From Devosia sp. 67-54 (GTDB lineage Bacteria > Pseudomonadota > Alphaproteobacteria > Rhizobiales > Devosiaceae), in assembly GCF_001899075.1 (NCBI RefSeq), contig NZ_MKVA01000003.1, positions 248,001 to 312,000 of the forward strand: DNA of 64,000 bases, read 5' to 3'. A model generated the notes under the pieces. That model had not been told where the DNA came from. It worked only from the letters and a program-made list of their open reading frames with translations, and did not search any database. Position 1 is the stretch's first letter, and each line of letters opens with the position of its first letter. The translations under genes were made by a program, and so were the position numbers. Positions 1-9,241 of the stretch are shown one piece after another.

Positions 1-455
1 CAATACGGAATGGCCGGAAACACGGCGTCGAGGCAGGTCGTGATCGACGCTGGCTTGCCGGGCAGGCTTACGATCAATGTCTTGCCGCGAACGCCCGCAC
101 TCTGGCGCGAGAGGATCGCCGTGGGCACTTCGTAGAGGCTGACCCTTCGCATCAACTCGCCGAATCCCGGCAACTCCTTGTCGATCACCCGCGCCATTGC
201 TTCCGGTGTCTGGTCGCGGGGAGAGGGGCCGGTGCCGCCAGTGCTGAGGATCAATGCCGCCCCGGCCTCGCAGAGTTCGACCATGGCCGTTGCGACGGAG
301 TCGACACCGTCGGGAACGATACGTCTGAGCGCCGTCCATGAGCTCGATAGAGCTGCGTCCAGATAGGAGATGATCGCGGGGCCGCCGAGGTCTTCATAGT
401 CTCCGCGGCTGGCGCGGTCGGAAACCGTCAATATGCCGATAATCATGCCGTCCAT
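1..455 (-). CDS. mogA: Molybdopterin adenylyltransferase MogA (3' end cut by window edge)
   Basis: Adenylates molybdopterin so that molybdate can be inserted, the late step of molybdenum cofactor synthesis that NarG depends on. Translating the minus strand gives MDGMIIGILTVSDRAS, then the MoaB/Mog-fold hallmarks TGGTGPSPRD, PGFGE and SLPGKPASI, in the same order as in E. coli MogA. The reading frame runs off the left edge at ...PAIPYC, so an estimated 30 or so C-terminal residues are missing. The ATG at 455 or the one at 446 (MIIGILTVSDRAS, the more family-like start) may be used; neither has a clear Shine-Dalgarno. It diverges from the nar operon, which fits co-regulation under anaerobiosis. 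Identification is by motif recall, not by search. Confidence 0.88.
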   Translation of the reverse strand, partial: MDGMIIGILTVSDRASRGDYEDLGGPAIISYLDAALSSSWTALRRIVPDGVDSVATAMVELCEAGAALILSTGGTGPSPRDQTPEAMARVIDKELPGFGELMRRVSLYEVPTAILSRQSAGVRGKTLIVSLPGKPASITTCLDAVFPAIPY

Positions 456-523
456 TGCAAGTGTAGCTACAAGATGTGCGAAATCTCGCGAGCGGGTAGC
501 AGGACGGCAAGAGCCGCGGCATT

Positions 524-545
524 GTCTTTGAGCTAGCGCAAAGAC
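524..545. promoter_or_regulatory. Near-perfect palindrome with FNR/NnrR-like core between mogA and narK
   Basis: The arms GTCTTTG (524-530) and CAAAGAC (539-545) are perfect inverted repeats around AGCTAGCG; only one base pair of the 22-bp dyad is unpaired. The core at 528-541 is TTG-N8-CAA, the half-site spacing of Crp/Fnr-family sites (FNR, NnrR, Dnr). It lies about 60 nt upstream of narK and 70 nt from mogA, so it could serve either direction. The match to TTGAT-N4-ATCAA is only in the outer TTG/CAA and in one A, so which family member binds is inference. Confidence 0.55.
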
Positions 546-603
546 CGGGAGGGTTCCGGCGTGTAGACGGGATCGTCACCGGTGCGACCAGGGGGCGACG
601 AAA

Positions 604-1845
604 ATGACCGATGTCGTCGGCATGCGGGTGCTGATCGTCAGCACGTTTGCCTTCACTGTCTGCTTCGCGGTGTGGTTGATGTTCGGCGTCACCGGCATTC
701 CCATACGCAGCGAGCTCGGGCTCGACTCGACGCAGTTCGGCCTGTTGACGGCGACGCCAGTGCTGTCGGGCGCGTTGTTTCGCCTGCCCTTGGGGGTGTG
801 GACGGATCGCCTCGGCGGCCGGCTGGTGATGCTGATTCTGCTGGTGGGCTGCGCCATCCCCGTGTGGATCTCCTCGTACGCCACGGCGCTGTGGCAATTC
901 CTGCTGCTGGGGCTGGCGCTCGGCCTGGTCGGCGCCTCGTTTTCGGTCGGAACCCCTTATGTGGCGCGGTTTTTCGACAAGCGGCGGCGCGGTTTTGCCA
1001 TGGGCGTTTTCGGCGCGGGCACCGTCGGGGCGGCGCTCAACATGTTCGTCGCTCCAGCACTTATGTCAGGTTATGGCTGGCAGATGGTGCCGCGAGTTTA
1101 TGCGGTGGCGCTGCTGGTGACGGCGGGGCTGTTCTACCTGCTGTCGGCGCCAGATCCGGGCAAGGGCAAGGCGCAGGCGCCGCTGTGGGAGCAGCTCCGG
1201 GTGCTGCGCGAGCCGCGCGTGTGGAAGTACTGCCAATACTATTCCATCGTGTTCGGCGGCTTCACCGCGCTGTCGATCTGGATGCCGCAATATTTCAGGT
1301 CCGAATATGGCTTCTCGGTCGGCGAGGCGGCGCTGTTTGCCGCCGCCTTCGCATTGCCGGCCGGCGTGTTCCGCGCCTTCGGCGGCTGGCTGTCGGACCG
1401 CTTCGGCGCCCACGCCGTGACCTGGTGGGTGATGTGGGTCGCCTGGATCTGCCTGTTCATCCTGTCCTATCCGCACACCGACTTCACCATTCAGACCGTC
1501 AAGGGGCCGGTGAGCTTTGCCATCGCGCTGCCGGCCTGGGCGTTTGCGGCGCTGCTGTTCATCCTCGGCGTCGCGCTCGCCTGCGGCATGGCGTCGACGT
1601 TCAAATATGTCGGTGACGACTACCCCGAATCCATGGGCGTGATCTCGGGTGTCGTGGGCATGATGGGCGGTCTGGGAGGGTTTCTGCTGCCGATTATGTT
1701 CGGAGCCCTACTGGATATGCTTGGCATCAATTCGAGCTGCTTCATGCTGCTTTACGGAATTGTGTCCGTCTCCTTGATGCTCAACTACTTGACGGAGGTC
1801 CGGCGTGCGCCCGTTATGGGCGAGATGGCCGCCGAGTCTCCATAG
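604..1845 (+). CDS. narK: Nitrate/nitrite transporter of the NarK family
   Basis: A 413-residue major facilitator protein predicted to exchange nitrate and nitrite or import nitrate with protons across the inner membrane. Family marks: an arginine in the second membrane segment (R60, in ALFRLPLG) followed by the MFS loop DRLGGR, the glycine-rich GAGTVGAALNMF segment, a second arginine (R257, VFRAFGGWLSDRFG) with the repeated loop motif, and a glycine-rich stretch near the C-terminus (GMMGGLGGF). The two arginines match the nitrate-binding pair of NarK. An AGGGGG ribosome site precedes the ATG at 604. It is the first gene of the nar operon, ending 14 nt before narG. Whether it is the NarK1 or NarK2 type cannot be decided here. 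Confidence 0.92.
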   Translation: MTDVVGMRVLIVSTFAFTVCFAVWLMFGVTGIPIRSELGLDSTQFGLLTATPVLSGALFRLPLGVWTDRLGGRLVMLILLVGCAIPVWISSYATALWQFLLLGLALGLVGASFSVGTPYVARFFDKRRRGFAMGVFGAGTVGAALNMFVAPALMSGYGWQMVPRVYAVALLVTAGLFYLLSAPDPGKGKAQAPLWEQLRVLREPRVWKYCQYYSIVFGGFTALSIWMPQYFRSEYGFSVGEAALFAAAFALPAGVFRAFGGWLSDRFGAHAVTWWVMWVAWICLFILSYPHTDFTIQTVKGPVSFAIALPAWAFAALLFILGVALACGMASTFKYVGDDYPESMGVISGVVGMMGGLGGFLLPIMFGALLDMLGINSSCFMLLYGIVSVSLMLNYLTEVRRAPVMGEMAAESP

Positions 1846-1859
1846 GGAGGAGGAATGAC

Positions 1860-4800
1860 GTGAGCCACTTTCTCGAGCGCCTCACTTATCTGTCGCGCTT
1901 GCGCGAGCCGTTCGCCGACGGTCATGGCGAACTGCGCGATGAGGATCGCCGCTGGGAGGAGGGCTACCGCCAGCGCTGGCAGCACGACAAGATCGTGCGC
2001 TCGACCCACGGCGTGAACTGCACCGGCTCCTGCAGCTGGAAAATCTACGTCAAGGGTGGCCTCGTCACCTGGGAGACGCAGCAGACCGACTATCCGCGCA
2101 CGCGTGCCGGCATGCCCAACCATGAGCCGCGCGGTTGCTCGCGCGGGGCTTCGTATTCCTGGTACCTCTACAGCGCCAGCCGCATCAAGTATCCGCTGGT
2201 CCGCAGCCGGCTGGTCCGAGCCTGGCGCGAGGCGCGCAAGACTCTGGGCCCGGTCGAGGCATGGGCGTCGATCGTGAACGATGCGCAGGTGGCGCGCGGC
2301 TACAAATCGATGCGCGGCCGCGGCGGCTTCGTCCGCTCGCATTGGGCCGAGGTCAACGAGATCATCGCGGCCGCCAATATTCACACCATCAAGACCTGGG
2401 GGCCGGATCGCGTCGTCGGCTTCTCGCCGATACCTGCGATGTCGATGGTTTCGTACGCCTCCGGTGCGCGCTATCTGAGCCTGATCGGTGGAACGCTGCT
2501 CTCGTTCTACGACTGGTATTGCGACCTGCCGCCCTCGAGCCCGCAGACCTGGGGCGAGCAGACCGACGTGCCGGAATCGGCCGACTGGTACAATTCGGGC
2601 TACATCATCGCCTGGGGCTCCAACGTGCCGCAGACGCGCACGCCCGACGCGCATTTTTTCGTCGAGGCCCGGTACAACGGCACCAAGGTCGTTGCCATCA
2701 CGCCCGACTATGCCGAGGTGGCCAAGCTCTCCGACCTATGGCTCCATCCCAAGCAGGGCACCGACGCGGCGCTCGCCATGGCGATGGGCCACGTCGTGCT
2801 CAAGGAGTTCTTTCTCGACCGGCAGGTGCCGTATTTCGAGGACTATACGCGGCGCTACACCGACATGCCGATGCTGGTCCGGCTCCGCAAGGACGGCAAA
2901 CGCTGGGTGCCGGACCGCTATGTGCGCCAGAGCGATCTCGTCGGCGCGCCCTCCGGTGGCCGCGCCGACTGGAAAACCGTGGCCGTCGGCGAGGACAGCG
3001 GCGACCTCGTCGTTCCCCAGGGCTCGATCGGGTATCGCTGGCCGAAGGACGGCGAACCGGCGGGCCGCTGGAACCTCGAGGACAAGGACGGCGAAACCGG
3101 CGCCACCGTGAAGCTGGCGCTGAGCCTCATCGATCGCCGCGACGACGCGGTGCCGGTTGCCTTTCCGTATTTCGGCGGGACGACGCATGAGCGCTTTCCC
3201 GAAAACGACCAGGGCGGCGACGTGCTGGTGCGGCAGGTACCGGTGCGCAAGGTCAGTCTCGCCGATGGCGAAGCCCGTGTGGCGACGGTCTTCGACCTGA
3301 TGTGTGCCCATTACGGGCTCGATCGCGGTCTCGGCGGCGCCGTCGCCAAGGGCTATGACGATAACGTTCCCTATACGCCGGCCTGGCAGGAAAAGATCAC
3401 CGGCGTTTCGGCCGCACAGGCCATCACGCTGGCGCGGGAGTTCGCCACCAACGCCGAAAAGACCAAGGGCCGCTCGATGGTGATCATCGGCGCCGGCATG
3501 AACCACTGGTATCACCAGGACATGAACTACCGCTCGATCATCAATTTCCTGATGATGTGCGGAACGATCGGTGTATCCGGCGGCGGCTGGGCCCATTATG
3601 TCGGCCAGGAAAAGCTGCGGCCGCAGACCGGCTGGACCATGCTGGCCTTCGCGCTCGACTGGGTGCGGCCGCCGCGGCAGATGAACGGAACGTCGTTCTT
3701 TTACGCGCATTCCGACCAGTGGCGCTACGAAAAGCTCGACGTCGCCGAATTGCTGTCGCCGCTGGCAAATGCTGATGCCTACCGCGGCAGCTTCATCGAT
3801 CTCAACGCGAAGGCCGAGCGCATGGGCTGGCTTCCGTCCGCGCCGCAGCTCGCTGCCAATCCGCTGACCCTGGCGGCGGCGGCAGACAAGGCTGGAGCTG
3901 CGGTCAAGGACCATGTGGCGGCAAGCCTCAAATCCGGCGCGCTGGCGATGTCGTGCGAAGACCCGGACAATCCGGTGAACTTTCCGCGCAACCTCTTCAT
4001 CTGGCGCTCCAACCTGTTCGGGTCGTCGGGCAAGGGGCACGAATATTTCCTCAAGCACTTCCTTGGCACGAGGCATGGCCTGCAGGGCAAGGATCTGGGT
4101 GAAAGCGGTGACGTGAAGCCGCAGGAGGTCGCCTGGCGCGATCCGGCCCCCGAGGGCAAGCTCGACCTGGTGACGACCCTCGACTTCCGCATGTCCACCA
4201 GTTGCCTCTATTCCGACATCGTGCTGCCGACCGCCACCTGGTACGAAAAGAACGACCTCAATACCTCCGACATGCATCCCTTCATCCACCCGCTGTCGGC
4301 GGCGGTGGATCCGGTGTGGGAATCGCGCAGCGACTGGGAGATCTACAAGGACATCGCCAAGCGCTTCTCGGAGCTTGCCGTCGGTCATCTGGGCGTCGAG
4401 CGCGACGTCGTACTGACGCCGATGCAGCACGACACGCCAGCGGAACTGGCGCAGCCGTTCGAGGTGAAGGACTGGAAGGCCGGCGAGTGCGATCTGATCC
4501 CGGGCGTTACGGCGCCGCAGATCACGGTGGTCGAGCGCGACTACCCCAACACCTACAAGCGCTACACGGCGCTCGGCCCGCTGGCGGACAAGCTGGGCAA
4601 TGGCGGCAAAGGCATCGCCTGGGACACCAAGGCGGAAGTGGAAGGGCTCGCCGGCCTCAACCGTCGCGTCACCGAGCCGGGCGCGACCGAGGGCCGGCCG
4701 CGCATCGAGAGCGACATCGATGCAACCGAGGTGATCCTCTGTCTGGCGCCCGAGACCAATGGCGAGGTGGCGGTCAAGGCATGGGACGCCCTCGGCAAGA

Positions 4801-5615
4801 TCACCGGACGCGAACACGCGCATCTGGCGGCGGCGCGCGAGGACGAAAAGATCCGGTTCCGCGACATCCAGGCGCAGCCGCGCAAGATCATCTCGTCACC
4901 CACCTGGTCGGGCATCGAGAGCGAGCATGTAAGCTATACGGCCGGCTACACCAACGTGAACGAGTTGATCCCCTGGCGGACGCTCACCGGCCGACAGCAA
5001 TTCTACCAGGACCATGCCTGGCTGCGCGACTTCGGCGAGGCCTTCGCCCTGTACCGGCCGCCGGTGGATACGCGTACCGTCGACACCATGCTGGGCACGC
5101 GCGGCAACGGCGAAAAGGAGATCGTCCTCAACTTCATCACGCCGCACCAGAAATGGGGCATCCACTCGACCTACACCGACAACCTGCTGATGCTGACGCT
5201 GTCGCGCGGCGGGCCGATCGTGTGGCTGTCGGAAACCGACGCGAAGGCGGCCGGCATCGTCGACAACGACTGGATCGAGCTGTTCAACCTCAACGGCGCG
5301 ATCACGGCGCGGGCAGTGGTGAGCCAGCGCGTGCACGAGGGCATGTGCCTCATGTACCACGCGCAGGAAAAGATCGTGAACGTGCCGGGCTCGCAGATCA
5401 CCGGGCTGCGCGGCGGCATCCACAACTCCGTCACCCGCACGCTGCTCAAGCCGACCCACATGGTGGGGGGGTACGCGCAGCTCTCCTACGGCTTCAACTA
5501 CTACGGCACCGTCGGGTCAAATCGCGACGAGTTCGTCATCGTGCGCAAGCTGAACAAGGTCGAGTGGCTCGACCATTCCAATCCGGTCGACCGCGCCGCC
5601 GAGGAGAAGGCCTGA
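1860..5615 (+). CDS. narG: Respiratory nitrate reductase alpha subunit NarG
   Basis: Catalytic Mo-bisMGD subunit of the membrane-bound, cytoplasm-facing nitrate reductase; reduces nitrate to nitrite with quinol-derived electrons. At 1251 residues it matches E. coli NarG (1247). The FS0 cluster ligands are in place: His50, Cys54, Cys58 and Cys93 (HGVNCTGSC and RGCSRG), and Asp222 in FYDWYCDLPP is the expected molybdenum ligand. The start is GTG at 1860: GGAGGAGGA at 1846-1854 is spaced for it, whereas the ATG at 1855 opens only ATG-ACG-TGA. No Tat signal is seen, only the usual N-terminal vestige. The stop overlaps narH (TGATG). Confidence 0.98.
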   Translation: MSHFLERLTYLSRLREPFADGHGELRDEDRRWEEGYRQRWQHDKIVRSTHGVNCTGSCSWKIYVKGGLVTWETQQTDYPRTRAGMPNHEPRGCSRGASYSWYLYSASRIKYPLVRSRLVRAWREARKTLGPVEAWASIVNDAQVARGYKSMRGRGGFVRSHWAEVNEIIAAANIHTIKTWGPDRVVGFSPIPAMSMVSYASGARYLSLIGGTLLSFYDWYCDLPPSSPQTWGEQTDVPESADWYNSGYIIAWGSNVPQTRTPDAHFFVEARYNGTKVVAITPDYAEVAKLSDLWLHPKQGTDAALAMAMGHVVLKEFFLDRQVPYFEDYTRRYTDMPMLVRLRKDGKRWVPDRYVRQSDLVGAPSGGRADWKTVAVGEDSGDLVVPQGSIGYRWPKDGEPAGRWNLEDKDGETGATVKLALSLIDRRDDAVPVAFPYFGGTTHERFPENDQGGDVLVRQVPVRKVSLADGEARVATVFDLMCAHYGLDRGLGGAVAKGYDDNVPYTPAWQEKITGVSAAQAITLAREFATNAEKTKGRSMVIIGAGMNHWYHQDMNYRSIINFLMMCGTIGVSGGGWAHYVGQEKLRPQTGWTMLAFALDWVRPPRQMNGTSFFYAHSDQWRYEKLDVAELLSPLANADAYRGSFIDLNAKAERMGWLPSAPQLAANPLTLAAAADKAGAAVKDHVAASLKSGALAMSCEDPDNPVNFPRNLFIWRSNLFGSSGKGHEYFLKHFLGTRHGLQGKDLGESGDVKPQEVAWRDPAPEGKLDLVTTLDFRMSTSCLYSDIVLPTATWYEKNDLNTSDMHPFIHPLSAAVDPVWESRSDWEIYKDIAKRFSELAVGHLGVERDVVLTPMQHDTPAELAQPFEVKDWKAGECDLIPGVTAPQITVVERDYPNTYKRYTALGPLADKLGNGGKGIAWDTKAEVEGLAGLNRRVTEPGATEGRPRIESDIDATEVILCLAPETNGEVAVKAWDALGKITGREHAHLAAAREDEKIRFRDIQAQPRKIISSPTWSGIESEHVSYTAGYTNVNELIPWRTLTGRQQFYQDHAWLRDFGEAFALYRPPVDTRTVDTMLGTRGNGEKEIVLNFITPHQKWGIHSTYTDNLLMLTLSRGGPIVWLSETDAKAAGIVDNDWIELFNLNGAITARAVVSQRVHEGMCLMYHAQEKIVNVPGSQITGLRGGIHNSVTRTLLKPTHMVGGYAQLSYGFNYYGTVGSNRDEFVIVRKLNKVEWLDHSNPVDRAAEEKA

Positions 5616-7147
5616 TGAAAATCCGTGCTCAGATCGCCATGGTGCTGAACCTCGACAAATGCATCGGGTGCCACACCTGCTCGGTCACCTGCAAGCAGGT
5701 TTGGACGTCACGTCAGGGCATGGAATATGCCTGGTTCAACAACGTCGAGACCAAGCCCGGCATCGGCTATCCCAAGGACTGGGAAAACCAGGAGCGCTGG
5801 CAGGGCGGCTGGCGGCGCAAGAAGAACGGCAAGATTGTTCCCAAGCAGGGCGGCAAGCTGACGATTCTCGCCAAGATCTTCGCCAACCCGGCGCTCCCCG
5901 AGATCGACGACTACTACGAGCCCTTCACCTTCGACTACGAGCACCTGCAGAAGGCGCCGGAGCTGCCGACCTCGCCCGTGGCACGGCCGCTGTCGCTGGT
6001 CTCGGGCAAGCCGATGGACAAGATCGAGTGGGGCCCCAACTGGGAGGAGATCCTCGGCGGCGAATTCGACAAGCGCTCCAAGGACTACAATTTCGAGGGC
6101 GTGCAGAAGGACATCTACGGGCAGTTCGAAAACACCTTCATGATGTACCTGCCGCGGCTGTGCGAACACTGCCTCAATCCGGCCTGCGTCGCGTCCTGTC
6201 CGTCCGGCTCGATCTACAAGCGCGAGGAAGACGGCATCGTCCTCATCGACCAGGACAAGTGCCGCGGCTGGCGCATGTGTGTGTCGGGCTGCCCGTACAA
6301 GAAAATCTACTACAACTGGACCTCGGGGAAGGCCGAGAAGTGCATCTTCTGCTACCCGCGCATCGAAGCTGGCCAGCCGACCGTCTGCTCGGAAACCTGC
6401 GTCGGACGTATCCGCTACCTCGGCGTGCTGTTGTACGATGCCGACCGCATCGAGGAGGCGGCGTCGGTGGCGGACGAGGCCGACCTCTACGAGGCGCAGC
6501 TCAAGCTGTTCCTCGACCCGAACGACCCCGCGGTGATTGCCCAGGCCCGCGCCGACGGCATCGCCGAGAACTGGATCGAGGCCGCGCAGCGCTCGCCCGC
6601 CTACAAGATGGCGGTGGAGTGGAAGATCGCTTTCCCGCTGCATCCCGAATACCGGACCTTGCCGATGGTCTGGTATGTGCCGCCGCTGTCGCCGATCCAG
6701 TCGCATGCCAATGCCGGCGCCATCGAGACGGTCGGGGAAATCCCCGACGTGCGCTCGCTGCGCATCCCCGTGCGCTATCTCGCCAATCTGCTGACGGCGG
6801 GCGCCGAGGAGCCGATCGTGTCGGCGCTCGAGCGGCTGCTGGCCATGCGCATCCATTTCCGCCAGCGCCAGCTGGGCGAGGGCGACGGCATGTCGGTGCT
6901 CGCGCAGGCGGGCCTCAGCCCGCAGATGGCCGAGGACATGCATCGCTATCTCGCCATCGCCAATTACGAGGATCGCTTCGTCATTCCCACCGGCCACAAG
7001 GAGATGGCCGAGGACGCCTATGGCGTGCGTGGCGCCTGCGGCTTCAGCTTCGGCAATGGCTGCGACGCTGGCGAGCCGCATTCGAGCCTGTTCGGCGGGC
7101 AGATGGGCCGGCGCAAGCTGACGCCCATCCGGCCGCTCGATACGTGA
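5615..7147 (+). CDS. narH: Respiratory nitrate reductase beta subunit NarH
   Basis: Electron-transfer subunit with one [3Fe-4S] and three [4Fe-4S] clusters, carrying electrons from NarI haem to NarG. A 510-residue protein with the first ferredoxin motif at C16, C19, C22 and C26 (CIGCHTCSVTC), then CEHCLNPACVASCP, then CRGWRMCVSGCP, in which tryptophan replaces a cysteine as expected for the [3Fe-4S] site, and finally CIFC with CSETC. The start overlaps the narG stop by one base, so translation is coupled. Length and motif order are normal for the family. Confidence 0.98.
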   Translation: MKIRAQIAMVLNLDKCIGCHTCSVTCKQVWTSRQGMEYAWFNNVETKPGIGYPKDWENQERWQGGWRRKKNGKIVPKQGGKLTILAKIFANPALPEIDDYYEPFTFDYEHLQKAPELPTSPVARPLSLVSGKPMDKIEWGPNWEEILGGEFDKRSKDYNFEGVQKDIYGQFENTFMMYLPRLCEHCLNPACVASCPSGSIYKREEDGIVLIDQDKCRGWRMCVSGCPYKKIYYNWTSGKAEKCIFCYPRIEAGQPTVCSETCVGRIRYLGVLLYDADRIEEAASVADEADLYEAQLKLFLDPNDPAVIAQARADGIAENWIEAAQRSPAYKMAVEWKIAFPLHPEYRTLPMVWYVPPLSPIQSHANAGAIETVGEIPDVRSLRIPVRYLANLLTAGAEEPIVSALERLLAMRIHFRQRQLGEGDGMSVLAQAGLSPQMAEDMHRYLAIANYEDRFVIPTGHKEMAEDAYGVRGACGFSFGNGCDAGEPHSSLFGGQMGRRKLTPIRPLDT

Positions 7148-7157
7148 GGGGGGCGTG

Positions 7158-7811
7158 ATGCTGGTGCTGCGGGTATTCAGCGCGCTGCTGTCCTATCCCA
7201 CCGCCGAGATGCGGGCGGCGCTGCCTGAGATGGCCGAATTCGTCCGCGGCTCGGCCCTGGTCGCGCCCGCGGAACGAGACGCCCTGCTGGCCTTGATCGC
7301 CGGCCTGGGGGAGGGCGATCTGCTCGACGCCGAGGAGCGCTACAGCGATCTCTTCGATCGCGGCCGGGCGCTGTCGCTGCATCTGTTCGAGCATCTGCAT
7401 GGGGACAGCCGCGACCGCGGCTCCGCCATGGTCGAACTCAAATCTCTGTATGCCGCCGCCGGCTACGAGCTCACCAGCACCGAGCTGCCGGACTACCTGC
7501 CGGTGGTGCTCGAATATCTGAGCTGCCGCGAGCTCGACGAGGCGCGCGACATGCTCGCCGACTGCGCGCACATCCTCAAGGTGATCGACCGGGCGCTGAT
7601 CTCGCGCCGCAGTCCCTATGCGGCGGTGCTGCAGGCGCTGCTGGCGATCGCCGGCGAGACGCCGCTCGATGCCGCGACGGTGCCGATCGCCAACGAGCGG
7701 CCGGATTCGATCGACAAGGAGTGGCGCGAGGAGCCGGCCTTTGCCGGCGCGCCGCTCGTCCGAGCCAGTGCCCAGGGGACGAATGCAGCAGGAGGCCGCG
7801 ATGTCGAATGA
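7158..7811 (+). CDS. narJ: Nitrate reductase assembly chaperone NarJ
   Basis: Cytoplasmic chaperone that holds NarG until the molybdenum cofactor and FS0 cluster are inserted and the complex binds NarI. A 217-residue, mostly helical protein with the family core RGRALSLHLFEHLHGDSRDRG near residue 70. I chose the ATG at 7158; a GTG at 7155 would add one residue. AGGGGG lies just upstream. The 3' end overlaps narI by 11 nt, the usual tight coupling of narJ and narI. Confidence 0.95.
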   Translation: MLVLRVFSALLSYPTAEMRAALPEMAEFVRGSALVAPAERDALLALIAGLGEGDLLDAEERYSDLFDRGRALSLHLFEHLHGDSRDRGSAMVELKSLYAAAGYELTSTELPDYLPVVLEYLSCRELDEARDMLADCAHILKVIDRALISRRSPYAAVLQALLAIAGETPLDAATVPIANERPDSIDKEWREEPAFAGAPLVRASAQGTNAAGGRDVE

Positions 7812-8517
7812 GTACCTCAACACCTTCCTGTTCGGGGTCTATCCCTACATCTGCCTCGTGGTGCTGCTGCTGGGCAGCCTCATCCGCTTCGACCGGGAGC
7901 CGTACACTTGGAAGAGCGATTCCTCGCAGATCCTGCGCCGCGGTCGGCTGCGGTCCGGATCCAACCTGTTCCACTACGGGGTCCTGACGGTGGTCATCGG
8001 CCATTTCGTCGGCTTCCTGTCGCCGGCCTGGGCGGTCGACTGGGCCCTGAGCCCGGCCCAGCATCAGCTGGTCGCCATGGTGGCCGGCGGCATCGCCGGG
8101 GTGATTGCGATCATCGGGCTGTCGATCGTCATCCATCGCCGCATCGTCGATCCGCGCCTGAGGCTCAACAGCCGCAAGATGGACTTCGTGGTCATCATCA
8201 TGCTCTGGCTGCAGCTCGCTCTGGGGCTGAGCACAGTGCCGCTTTCGGCCCAGCACATGGACGGCGTCATGTTCGCGCAGTTGAGCGCCTATGTGAGCGG
8301 CATCGTCACCTTCAACGCCGGCGCGGCGTCGCTGATGCTCGACGTGCCGCTGGTCTACAAGCTGCACGTGCTGCTCGGCTTCAGCATCTTCCTGATCTCG
8401 CCGTTCACGCGCATGGTGCATATCTGGAGCGGTATCGGCTCGCTGGCCTATCTGTTCCGGCCTTACCAGATCGTCCGCACGCCGGATCGCCGCAGCAAGA
8501 AGGTGTCGCGGACATGA
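7801..8517 (+). CDS. narI: Respiratory nitrate reductase gamma subunit NarI (cytochrome b)
   Basis: Membrane cytochrome b that oxidises quinol on the periplasmic side and anchors NarGH. A 238-residue protein with five hydrophobic helices; the histidines in FHYGVLTVVIGHFVGF, YKLHVLLGF and RMVHIW are candidates for the ligands of the two b haems. GGAGG at 7791-7795, inside narJ, sets the ATG at 7801. The stop overlaps the next start (ATGA), so the PpiC protein is made from the same message. Confidence 0.97.
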   Translation: MSNEYLNTFLFGVYPYICLVVLLLGSLIRFDREPYTWKSDSSQILRRGRLRSGSNLFHYGVLTVVIGHFVGFLSPAWAVDWALSPAQHQLVAMVAGGIAGVIAIIGLSIVIHRRIVDPRLRLNSRKMDFVVIIMLWLQLALGLSTVPLSAQHMDGVMFAQLSAYVSGIVTFNAGAASLMLDVPLVYKLHVLLGFSIFLISPFTRMVHIWSGIGSLAYLFRPYQIVRTPDRRSKKVSRT

Positions 8518-9236
8518 CGACCGTCCTCGTCAACGGCGTCGCCGTCGAGCCGGTGGCCGGGGAGACCAGCGAGATGGCTGCCGCCCGCGAGCTGCTGCGG
8601 CAACGGGCGGTCGCCCTCGGCCTCTTGGCGGACGATGAGGACGACGAGGAGGCAGTGAGCGGCGCCATCGAGCAATTGCTGGCTGCCGAGGTGCGCACGC
8701 CGGAGCCGACCGAGGCGGAGTGCCGCCGCTACTACGACGGCCATCCCCTGGACTTTCGCAGCGCCGACCTTGCCTACGCCCGCCACATCCTGTTCCAGGT
8801 GACGCCCGGCGTGAACGTGCCGCTGATGCGCGCGAAGGCCGAGGCCACCCTCAACACGCTGCTGCGCGAACCGGAACGCTTCGGTGAGATGGCGCGCGAG
8901 CTCTCCAACTGTTCCTCCGGAGCACAGGACGGCAATCTGGGGCAACTGGGCCGCGGCGACACGGTGCCGGAGTTCGACCGCGTGCTGTTTCATCCGGGCA
9001 ACAAGGGGCTGCTCCGCGACGTCGTCAAGACCCGGTTCGGCTTCCACATCGTTGCCGTCGACAAGGTCGTCCTCGGCGAGCGGCTGCCCTTCGAGGTGGC
9101 GAAAGAACAGGTCGCGCGCCGGCTGAGCGCCGGTGTCGAGGAGCGCGCGCTGCGGCAATATGTGAGCCTGCTCGCCGGGCAGGCGCAGGTCGTCGGCGCG
9201 ACGCTCGAGGCCGCCGCCACGCCGCTGGTGCAATAG
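8514..9236 (+). CDS. PpiC-type peptidyl-prolyl isomerase linked to nitrate reductase
   Basis: A 240-residue protein with a C-terminal parvulin domain: AYARHILFQV near residue 85, then a Gly-rich NLGQLGRGDTVPEF stretch and TRFGFHIVAVD near residue 180. No signal peptide is visible, so it is probably cytoplasmic and may help fold the large NarG or NarH subunits. The ATG overlaps the narI stop by 4 nt. A NifM/PpiC-like gene in the same place after narI is known from Pseudomonas aeruginosa (PA3871), so the linkage is established; its role in Nar assembly is inference. Confidence 0.85.
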   Translation: MTTVLVNGVAVEPVAGETSEMAAARELLRQRAVALGLLADDEDDEEAVSGAIEQLLAAEVRTPEPTEAECRRYYDGHPLDFRSADLAYARHILFQVTPGVNVPLMRAKAEATLNTLLREPERFGEMARELSNCSSGAQDGNLGQLGRGDTVPEFDRVLFHPGNKGLLRDVVKTRFGFHIVAVDKVVLGERLPFEVAKEQVARRLSAGVEERALRQYVSLLAGQAQVVGATLEAAATPLVQ

Positions 9237-9241
9237 GCAGA

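Noticed and set aside
178-366. 62-codon plus-strand frame at the left edge
   Set aside because: It lies within the mogA coding region on the other strand and has no recognisable features.
2736-4823. Long minus-strand open frame of 695 codons opposite narG
   Set aside because: It is antisense to a fully conserved gene; the translation is rich in Arg, His and Ala with no motif, as is usual for mirror frames in G+C-rich DNA.
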